A stretch of 64,000 nucleotides of DNA from Agapetus fuscipes (taxonomy: Eukaryota; Arthropoda; Insecta; Trichoptera; Glossosomatidae): contig OX637352.1 of the NCBI GenBank assembly GCA_951799405.1, positions 14,146,820-14,210,819 on the forward strand, read 5' to 3'. Made by a program: the position numbers and the translations under genes. The notes beneath the pieces are model-generated. The model ran no database searches, was not told the origin of the DNA, and worked only from the letters and a program-made list of their open reading frames with translations. Of the stretch, positions 56,256-64,000 are shown one piece after another (the stretch's first letter is position 1; every line of letters begins with the position of its first letter).

Positions 56256-56303
56256 CCAGCCAAGGGAGAAGTGTCCTTTATGGTGAAAGTAATTAATACT
56301 GAC

Positions 56304-56559
56304 CTGAATACCCCTCAATGTTGATTCTGTCCACAAGCCCGCGGCATTCCTTCAACAAGCCATCAGGTGGAGGGGCAGAGTCCTCGTTCTTCACATTATC
56401 TACCACAGAGTCCTCGGCAAGCCATTCCTTCTTAATATCCAGTCTCTCTTGCTTCACATCGCTCTCTTCAATGTCTATTTGTTCATCTGAGTGCGCTAGT
56501 TGTGCATCCATAAACTCCGAGTCCGCCTCCACCTTCTCAACCTTCACAACAATGTCCAT
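56304..56559 (-). CDS. Candidate first coding exon of the zinc-finger gene
   Basis: From ATG at 56559 the minus strand encodes 85 residues starting MDIVVKVEKVEADSEFMDAQ and rich in acidic and KxE-type segments (VKQERLDIKKEW), like the N-termini of many insect multi-zinc-finger proteins. The exon ends at 56304 before CAG|GTCAGT, an excellent splice donor, in phase 1. The terminal exon at 46848 starts in phase 1, so joining them keeps the frame. Whether further exons lie between is unknown. The same frame is open upstream of the ATG but looks non-coding. Confidence 0.55.
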
Positions 56560-56950
56560 TGTAATACGTAGTATTATAGTATACTTATCTATGATTGTGA
56601 CTTCACTTGTGCAAAACAAATAAACAACAGTGCCTGTAATAGCGCTGACTGAAGGTAAATCTACAAATGCAATTCTAAAAAAACAACAATTAAGTACTGT
56701 GAACAGAGAAACGGAGGGAACAAATACTTTTTCCGATACCGGTGTGAAGACAGCCTGACAGGTGCCAGCCTGACAGTTGGGGAAAATTGAATTTCCCCAC
56801 ATAATAAAAATAATTCTAAAAACTTAATTAAAAAGTAATTGAAGTACAAATTAAAGAAATTAAATAATGTAAACAAATTAAACATACGTTAAACTACTGA
56901 AATATATAAAAAAAATGACCAAATACCCAGGTTCTCCACAGTAAATGCAC
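56560..56950. other. Region upstream of the candidate first exon
   Basis: It would contain the 5' UTR and promoter if the exon is real. No clear TATA box or initiator could be assigned. Confidence 0.35.
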
Positions 56951-58495
56951 TTTTTACGGGATGGAATTTTGTGCAAAAACAAAAACATAAACCCTATATT
57001 TTTATATTTTTTTATGATAACTAAGTAAATAATAAAGCCCATAAAGCACTAATTTTTATGTGTCTTTTTCCGAGAATAAAAAAAAAAAAAAAATCCTAAC
57101 GTGCATTTTCATACAAATTTCAATGTACACGCGCTGACGCATGTTACGAGATCTGCAAAACCAACACGCTATTTTTTATTTTTTTTATGACAGCTAAGTA
57201 TATAATAAAGTATTACAAGTCAAAAAATTTGGTGATTTTTTTGCAAGTGATGTGAAAAAAAAACAACATTTTCAAACACATTTTTACAATTTTTAATATT
57301 TTTAGGCTGGAAGATTGTGAGAGAACGAACTCATAGACACCCCTTTTTTTTCTTCCAATAGGATAGCTAAGTATATAATGAAGCAATTAAAGCAATAAAA
57401 AAAATGTGTCTTTTCGCTAGGGATGAGAAAAAAAAAATCTTTCAAATTATCATACTTTACAAATTTTTATACTTTGGGCTGGAAGATTGTGAGAGAACGA
57501 ACTCATAGACACCCCTTTTTTTTCTTCCAATATGATAGCTAAGTATGTAATGAAGCAATTAAAAGCAATAAAAAAAATGTGTCTTTTCGCTAGGGATGAG
57601 AAAAAAAAAATCTTTCAGATTTTCATACTGTACAGTTTTTCATACTTTGGGCTGGAAGATTATGAGAGAACGAACTCATAGACACCCCTTTTTTTCCAAT
57701 ATGATAGCTAAGTATAAAATAAAGCAATTAAAGCAATAAAAAAAATGTGTCTTTTCGCTAGTGATGTGAAAAAAAAAACTTTCAAACTTTCACATTTTAC
57801 AAATTTTCAAACTTTGAGCTGGAAGATTGTGAGAGAACGAACTCATAGACACCCCTTTTTTTCTTCCAATAGGATAGCTAAGTATATAATGAAGCAATTA
57901 AAGCAATAAAAAAAATGTGTCTTTTCGCTAGGGATGAGAATTTTTTTTTTTTTCAAATTTTCATACTGTACAGTTTTTCATACTTTGGGCTGGAAGATTG
58001 TGAGAGAACGAACTCATAGACACCCCTTTTTTTTCTTCCAATATGATAGCTAAGTATAAAATGAAGCAATTAAAGCAATAAAAAAAATGAGTCTTTTCGC
58101 TAGTGATGTGAAAAAAAAAATCTTTCAAACTTTCATACTTTACAAATTTTCATACTTTGGGCTGGAAGATTGTGAGAGAACGAACACATTGACATCCCTT
58201 TTTTTTCTTCCAATATGATAGCTAAGTATATAATGAAGCAATAAAAAAAATGTGTCTTTTCGCTAGTGATGTGAAAAAAAAAACTTTCAAATTTTCATAC
58301 TGTACTATTTTTCATACTTTGGGCTGGAAGATTGTGAGAGAACGAACTCATAGACACCCCTTTTTTTTCTTCTAATATGATAGCTAAGTACAAAATGAAG
58401 CATAATAAGCAATAAAAAAAATGTGTCTTTTCGCTAGTGATGTGAAAAAAAAACTTTCAAACTTTCATATTTTACAAATTTTCATGATGATGATG

Positions 58496-60693
58496 ATGAT
58501 GATGATGATTTGTATAGCGCCGTTTCGTGACTGCTGTCACTGCAAGGGCGCTTTCAGGCTTGACGCGGCGGTGAAGAAATGAGTCTTCATTCCCTTCTTG
58601 AAGCTCTCGATCCCTTCCTTGGCACGCACTTCAGGAGGCAGCTGGTTCCAAGTGGACGGTCCCGCAACGGCGAAAGCGCGGTCTCCGAACACTGTACATC
58701 TTTTTCTGTGTTGAGTGCTGACAGATGTAAGAGCACTGTCGGCAGATCGCAGAGTGAGCCCCCTCTCGCTCAGACTTCTCGGTAGTATAAGCTCCTGCAA
58801 GTACTCTGGCGCCACTCCATGCAGCGCTTTGTGTACCGTGAGGCCCAGCTTAAATTTAATCCTTTCTGGGATCCTCAACCAGTGAAGCTTCTGCAGGAGT
58901 GGAGTAATGTGGCAGTACTTGCTCTGACCATAAATCAGGCGGGCGCTGGCGTTCATTACAGACTGTAATCTGTTTAGCTGGCATTTTGGTTGTGCAGCAT
59001 AGATACCGTTGCAGTAGTCTACCTTGGAGATGACGAAGGCATTTATCAGCGCCTTCATGGCGTCAGGTGGTACGCAATTTCTTGCTTATTTCAGCTGCCT
59101 GAGACCATAAAAGCCAGAGCTGACAGTACTGCTAATTTGTTTGTCCAGGCAAAGGGAGCTGTCTAGATGGACTCCTAGCAATCTTACATCGCTGGATGGA
59201 ACAATGTTAGCGCCAGAGATTGTTACTGGAGAATGATCTATTAGGTATGCTCTTCTGGCCGTGGTTAACCACATAATCTCCGTTTTGTTGGGGTTGAGCA
59301 TCAGACGATGTGATCGCATCCAAATGTTTACATCTGCGACGCATTCCGCCACCGTTGATTTTAAGTAGTCAACATCTGATGGTTTGCAGTCTGAAAAGAT
59401 TTGGCAATCATCTGCGTATATATGTGCTTTCAATCCCCGTTTGTGAATGACGCTTTCAAGCTCCCTCGTGTACAACGTAAAAAGAAGAGGCCCGAGTACG
59501 GATCCCTGCGGTACCCCTGAGGTTACTGTTGACTGCGTTGTGAGAGTGTTGTTCAGCTTAATGACTTGTTTTCTGTCCGAGAGATACGATTTCAACCAGC
59601 TCAGCGCCTTGTTTCGTATACCCAGTGTGAGTTCCAATTTCTGGAGCAGAATGCTGTGATCCACGGTATCAAAAGCAGCGCTCATGTCCAAGAGTGCGAG
59701 AATGGCTATATTTCCCTGCTCTATTGCAATGGTCAAATCTGACACTAGCCTCAGCAGGCCTGTTTCTGTTGAGTGAGCCTCTCTATACGCTGATTGGTGC
59801 TTAGCAAACAGGTTGTTTCCCTTTAGGTAAAGTGTGAGCCGTGCTGCGACAATCCTCTCAAGAATTTTACCTAGAAGAGGTAGGTTTGAGATCGGTCGGT
59901 AGTTTGCCTTATCTTCTGGATCTTGCTGGGCTTTTTTGAGAATGGGAGTAATTTCAGCTAGCTTGAGTAGTTTCGGCATAGTTCCATGTCTCAGGGATTT
60001 GTTAAAGATAACAGCAATGAGGGGGGCAAGTTCATCTCTGCAACTTTTCACTAGCCACGTGGGAATGGGATCAAGTTGACTGTACTTGTTGGGTGCAGCT
60101 ATTATCCATTTAGTGACTTCGGCAGACGATGTGTCAGCAAGAGTCTCTAACGATGAAGTGTTGTATTCAGTCATTTCTGGTTCTGTAGCAGTGTCGGAAA
60201 TTTCTCTGATTTTGGAAATCTTTTCTTCAAAGAAGTTTGAGAGTTCCTTTGCTGTTACAGAGGATACAGTGTCTGTTTTCGTGCTGTTATTGCCAGTTAG
60301 ATGGTTAAGTGACTTCCACAGTTGTCGAGGGTTGCCCTTAGTCTCATCAATTTTATTAAGCCAGTAGTGTGACTTTTTTTCTTTAATTGTGCTTCTGTAG
60401 CTCTTAAGTGCCGATAACCATTGCTCTTTAGATGCATTTGTCAACAGTTTTTTATTTTGTCGTTCAGCTTTCCTCAGAGTTTTCTTCATGTTCCTGCATT
60501 CTTCATCGAACCAGTCAGCTGAGACTCTAATCAGTCTAGTTTTAGTTGTAATGGGCGCGTGTTTATCGGCCAGAGCTGTGAGTGTGTCGTTGTAAAATGT
60601 CATAAGTTCATCACAGGTTTTGTGGGTCAGGAGTTCCTCCACAGAAGAGATCTGAACTGACAGGTCCGCACGAAACTTTTCTAGGTCAGCCAG
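58496..60693 (-). mobile_element. CR1/L2-like LINE, 5'-truncated, in the satellite array
   Basis: Array sequence is cut at TTTTCAT|ACTTTGGG. The minus-strand 3' end carries a (CAT)n microsatellite tail (58496-58508), usual for this LINE group. ORF1 and the endonuclease are missing. Confidence 0.87.
58537..60693 (-). pseudogene. CR1/L2-like LINE reverse transcriptase, one stop codon
   Basis: The coding sequence begins behind the endonuclease. RT motifs in order are SQLDPIPTWLVK, LKKAQQDPEDKANYRPISNL, YREAHSTETGLLRLVSDL, LLDMSAAFDTVDHS, SGVPQGSVLGPLLFTLY, IYADDCQIFSD and LMLNPNKTEIMWL. A single TAA at 59086-59088 interrupts the frame after GFYGLRQLK; the same frame then continues (MKALINAFVISKVDYCNG, HWLRIPERIKFKLGL) to the stop at 58537. 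The active site is intact, so the source family was recently active. The decayed copy at 6193-7820 is a distant relative. Confidence 0.88.
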
Positions 60694-61460
60694 CATACTT
60701 TGGGCTGGAAGATTGTGAGAGAACGAACTCATAGACACCCCTTTTTTTCATCCAATATGATAGCTAAGCACATAATAAAGCAATTAAAGCAATAAAAAAA
60801 ATGTGTCTTTTCGCTAGTGATGTGAAAAAAAAAATCTTTCAAACTTTCTTACTTTACAAATTTTCATACTTTGGGCTGGAAGATTGTGAGAGAACAAACT
60901 CATAGACACCCCTTTTTTTCTTCCAATATGATAGCTAAGTATATAATGAAGCAATTAAAGCAATAAAAAAAATGTGTCTTTTCGCTAGGGATGAGAAAAA
61001 AATAATCTTTCAAATTTTCATACTTTTCAATATTTCATATTTTGGGCTGCAAGATTGTGGGAGAACGAAATGATAGACACCCCCTTTTTTGCTTCTGATA
61101 TGATAGCCCATAATGTAATAAAGCATTAAAAGCAATAAAAAATTTGTGAACTTTAGCTAGTGATGTGCAAAAAAAATCTTTCAAAATTTTCATACTTTTC
61201 AATATTTCATATTTGGGGCTGCAAGATTGTGGGAGAACGAAATAATAGACACCCCTTTTTTATCTTCTGATATGATAGCCAAGTATATGATAAAGCATTA
61301 TCAACAATAAAATTTTTGTCAACTTTTGCAAGTGATGTGCAAAAAAAATCTTTCAAAATTTTCATACTTTACAATATTTCATATTTGGGGCTGGAAGATT
61401 GCGGGAGAACGAAATCATAGACATCCCTTTTTTTTCTTCTGATATGATAGCCCAGTATAT

Positions 61461-61735
61461 TGTACCGTTTTTAGCAGGTTCAATAGATTTAACTAACTTG
61501 TTTAATAAAAACGAGGATTTATATTTATTTAGATTTATTTTCTGTTCTGTTTTACAATGTTTCAGTTAGTACTTTACAGGTCGATGCTCAATTACAGAAT
61601 GCCCGCAAGCGACCGTCCGCTCTCCTTATACGGATCTATCTATTTTGTTCTCGAATAATAATTATTGTTACAAGTACTTAGTCTAGAAGCACTAGTCGCT
61701 TCGAGGATATTCCTTCACACAGCATAATCGTTACA
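61461..61735 (-). repeat. 3' LTR of the right Gypsy element (275 bp)
   Basis: On the minus strand it starts TGTAACG after a purine run (AAGGAAGGGGCA) and ends CGGTACA. It differs completely from the 516-bp LTR at 1379-1894. The element is inserted in the satellite array. Confidence 0.7.
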
Positions 61736-61746
61736 TTGCCCCTTCC

Positions 61747-63999
61747 TTAGGCTGCTCCGTCCCGGAACAGTCTTGAACCTGGAACATGCCGGTATCTGCA
61801 AGATGTCCCTCGACTGCATCCGGATCTAGAGAAGAAGTAACAATCCACCGTCCGGTCGTCTGGGTGTCTTCTCTGCAGCTGCTCGCAGCACACCAGGATT
61901 TCGATGCCAGTATTTTCGAAGACAGTTTCCATTATGTTCCTGATGATCCTCCAGTCTCGTCCTGCTGGTCCACCACCCATCTTTGGTACGGCCAGCTTGG
62001 AAATGCCGGCTTGCATCAGTTGGTCCCGTAGATGCACGAGGCTGTCCCACAGGTCTTGATAACCAGTCTTCTCCGAAACTGTCATCCTTGTCACCAGGCA
62101 GTATGGTAATGCTCTCCCTGCAATAGGCCCCGACTCCACCGGTGCTGTTACCTTGCCGAACTTATTACGGAATGCTCCAGCAACCCCGCGAGACATGTCC
62201 AGGTCTTCAGCCGTGCAACAAGCCATGGCGTAGTTAGATGGTACAGCAAAGAGATCCTGTTGGACTTCTTTGGTAATGTCATGCCGAATTTTTCGCCCAT
62301 CTTGTGCTTCAACCCAAAAATCATCAAAAGTGGCTGCTCCCTTAAATCCGGCACACCTTCGTACTTTTTGCTCCGGGCTGTCATCGTGGTTGTTTCCCAG
62401 ATATGGTGTGAGGCGGTTAAAATGGACAATCCGTGGTTTTCCGCTTGGCTCTTTCCTTATCTTGTAGATGACGTCATTGATGCGTTTTACGACCTCATAC
62501 GGCCCATCCCATGAGCGTTGTAGTTTTGGAGAGTATCCTCGGCGCCTTTTTGGGTCAAACAGCCATACTAAATCCCCAGCTTGGTATCCACCGTCCTCAG
62601 CCCGGATGTCGTATTGCTCTTTCATCCGACCACTTGCCTCACGGATGTTTGCTCGCACTTGCTCGTGGGCACCATCTAGTCGCCTGCGGAGATCCGAGAC
62701 GTAGTCCTCTCCTGCAAGATCCTCAGTCGGTCGGCACCCAAACTTCAGGTCACATGGCAGTCGCAGTTCTCGCCCAAAAAGAATGCTCCCAGGTGTTTGG
62801 CCAGTAGTTTCGTGAACTGCAGACCTATAAGCCAAAAGAAATAGGGGAAGATGTCGGTCCCAGTCCCTCTGATGACTTGACACATGCTTTGCCAAATATC
62901 TCCCAACCGTCCGGTTCATCCTTTCTACCATCCCATCAGACTGTGGATGCAGGGCTGTGGTTCTCGTCTTCTTGATCCCCAGCAAGTCGCACATTTGCTG
63001 GAATACTGTGGCCTCAAAGTTCCGCCCTTGATCAGAGTGCAGTTCCAGTGGTACTCCAAATCGGCTTATCAGTTGGGTCACCAGCGCTTCTGCTACCGTA
63101 ACTGCTTCTTGGTTGGGTAAAGCGTATGCTTCTACCCATTTACTGAAATAGTCCATGGCCACCAGAATGTACTTGTTGCCATCTTCGGTAGTCGGGTATG
63201 GACCAGCGATGTCAATAGCGATCCTTTCAAATGGGCTCCCAACATTGTACTGGCGCATGGGGGCTCTCTTCTTTCTTAAGGGTCCATTAGCTGTGGCACA
63301 TGTCACGCATTTCCGGCACCAATCTTTTACATTTTCCTTGCAGTTCACCCAGTAGAACCGATCCCTCAGTTTCTCCAGAGTCTTTTTCACTCCTAAGTGT
63401 CCACCGGACGTCCCATCATGCAGTAGCTTCAAGATTTCAGCGACTCGCACTTTTGGTACCAGTAACTGAAGTTTCTTCACTGTACCGTCTTCGTTTTCAA
63501 TTGCTCGTTTAAGTATCCCATTTTCCAGTTGTATGGAGTTCCACTGAGCCCAATACGATTTGACGGTTGGTGATAACGGGGCGACTTGTTCCCAGGTTGG
63601 CCTTTGTTTTTCTCGCACCCATTGTATTAGATACTTCAGCTCTGGGTCGTTCTCTTGGTCCTGCCTCATTTCTTCTTCTCTCCAATCCTCGCTCGTGACT
63701 GTCGTCCGGCTTACTATAGCAGCCTTTGTGTCCACTCTGCTGCAATGTCTGCAGTCATCGTGACAAGGCCTTCTTGACAAAGCGTCGGCATTACGATGGA
63801 TAATTCCTGCTCGATGTACAGCATCAAAATCATATTCTTGGAGTCTCTCCATCCACCTGGCTACTTGACCCTCAGGGTTTTTGAATTTCAACAACCACAT
63901 CAGAGCGGCATGGTCTGTCCGCAACAAGAATTTCCTTCCATAAAGGTACTTCCGGAAATGTTCCACTGATTTAACCACAGCCAGGAGTTCTCTTCTAGT
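61747..63999 (-). CDS. Ty3/Gypsy Pol: RNase H, integrase, macro domain, CCCH zinc finger (partial at edge)
   Basis: The frame is open to the window edge; residues are counted from Met at 63978. RNase H ends with FLLRTDHAALMWLL and AGIIHRNADALSRRP. Integrase has the HHCC finger (HDGTSGGHLGVKK ... CRKCVTC), then IDIAGPYP, HSDQGRNFE and MVERMNR with the three catalytic acids. The GPY/F-like region follows. Residues about 575-700 form a macro-like domain (EDLDMSRGVAGAFRNKFG; YCLVTRMT; LAVPKMGGG; MMETVF-like helix). Cys713, Cys721, Cys727 and His731 make a C-x7-C-x5-C-x3-H finger with the same spacing as in the left element. The frame is undamaged to the stop next to the LTR. The Asp usually found after the GCG-type loop in OARD1-like hydrolases is Ala here, so binding rather than hydrolysis is more likely. 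Confidence 0.9.
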   Translation of the reverse strand, partial: TRRELLAVVKSVEHFRKYLYGRKFLLRTDHAALMWLLKFKNPEGQVARWMERLQEYDFDAVHRAGIIHRNADALSRRPCHDDCRHCSRVDTKAAIVSRTTVTSEDWREEEMRQDQENDPELKYLIQWVREKQRPTWEQVAPLSPTVKSYWAQWNSIQLENGILKRAIENEDGTVKKLQLLVPKVRVAEILKLLHDGTSGGHLGVKKTLEKLRDRFYWVNCKENVKDWCRKCVTCATANGPLRKKRAPMRQYNVGSPFERIAIDIAGPYPTTEDGNKYILVAMDYFSKWVEAYALPNQEAVTVAEALVTQLISRFGVPLELHSDQGRNFEATVFQQMCDLLGIKKTRTTALHPQSDGMVERMNRTVGRYLAKHVSSHQRDWDRHLPLFLLAYRSAVHETTGQTPGSILFGRELRLPCDLKFGCRPTEDLAGEDYVSDLRRRLDGAHEQVRANIREASGRMKEQYDIRAEDGGYQAGDLVWLFDPKRRRGYSPKLQRSWDGPYEVVKRINDVIYKIRKEPSGKPRIVHFNRLTPYLGNNHDDSPEQKVRRCAGFKGAATFDDFWVEAQDGRKIRHDITKEVQQDLFAVPSNYAMACCTAEDLDMSRGVAGAFRNKFGKVTAPVESGPIAGRALPYCLVTRMTVSEKTGYQDLWDSLVHLRDQLMQAGISKLAVPKMGGGPAGRDWRIIRNIMETVFENTGIEILVCCEQLQRRHPDDRTVDCYFFSRSGCSRGTSCRYRHVPGSRLFRDGAA

Positions 64000-64000
64000 G

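Larger units (their letters stand above)
56950..61460. repeat. Satellite array, unit about 172 bp, interrupted by a LINE
   Basis: Units begin GGCTGGAAGATTGTGAGAG at 57305, 57478, 57650, 57818, 57988, 58160 and 58322, and after the LINE at 60702, 60873, 61045, 61217 and 61389. The conserved block GAACGAACTCATAGACACCCC is followed by poly-T, GATAGCTAAGTATATAATG, AATGTGTCTTTTCGCTAG and poly-A. Outer units (before 57300, after 61040) are more diverged, the usual pattern for an array homogenised in its centre. No coding role is visible. Confidence 0.88.

Noticed and set aside
56293..56802. Full 169-codon minus-strand frame as one protein
   Set aside because: The part upstream of the ATG at 56559 is hydrophobic and irregular, while coding character and a strong splice donor define only 56559-56304.

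Overview
The window is a piece of a large, AT-rich, transposon-packed arthropod genome, most likely an insect (hemipteran-like is only a guess; no species can be named). There are no bacterial operons, and nearly all long open frames are transposon proteins. Host-like content is limited to C2H2 zinc-finger coding: an intact 13-finger exon on the minus strand (45.5-46.8 kb) with a candidate first exon 9.5 kb upstream (56.3-56.6 kb), and a broken 19-finger paralogue on the plus strand (18.9-20.7 kb).

Layout. 0-1.9 kb: 3' end and LTR of a Ty3/Gypsy element. 2.3-5.9 kb: LINE tail, small DNA transposons (a hairpin-ended MITE, a TTAA-flanked piggyBac-like element, two tandem TTA-flanked Harbinger-like elements with a MADF-like fragment). 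6.2-7.8 kb: decayed CR1/L2-like LINE. 7.9-17.6 kb: a complete 9.7-kb LTR element with 2,432-bp LTRs and no recognisable gag or pol (LARD-like), inserted in a minus-strand LINE. 18.9-26 kb: zinc-finger pseudogene, LINE pieces and SINEs, including a 5S-tRNA composite. 26.7-31.8 kb: complete Gypsy element with apparently identical LTRs and one intact 1,338-codon frame. 32-36 kb: LINE fragments and a piggyBac-like MITE. 36-44 kb: a LINE interrupted by a complete Copia element that itself carries a hairpin insertion. 44-49 kb: zinc-finger exon and non-autonomous elements. 49.8-50.7 kb: 5'-truncated RTE-like LINE. 51.6-54.8 kb: a gag-like fragment between perfect 42-bp inverted repeats, split by a Penelope-like element. 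55.2-55.4 kb: a perfect 238-bp palindrome. 56.9-61.5 kb: a 172-bp satellite array interrupted by a CR1/L2-like LINE. 61.5-64 kb: a second Gypsy element related to the first.

The most unusual observation is that both edge Gypsy elements, despite unrelated-looking LTRs, end Pol with a macro (ADP-ribose-binding type) domain followed by a CCCH zinc finger. A second theme is hammerhead-ribozyme-like cores (CTGANGA, stem II, GAAA) in the Penelope-like element, in both hairpin insertions, in a tRNA-derived SINE and in one further AT-rich stretch. A third is non-autonomous elements borrowing from autonomous ones: the LARD, SINE tails shared with LINEs, and a gag fragment between inverted repeats. Insertions are nested up to four deep, and several (LARD, minus-strand Gypsy, Copia) have target duplications and near-identical LTRs, so transposition is recent. 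All identifications are from reading motifs; no database search was possible.
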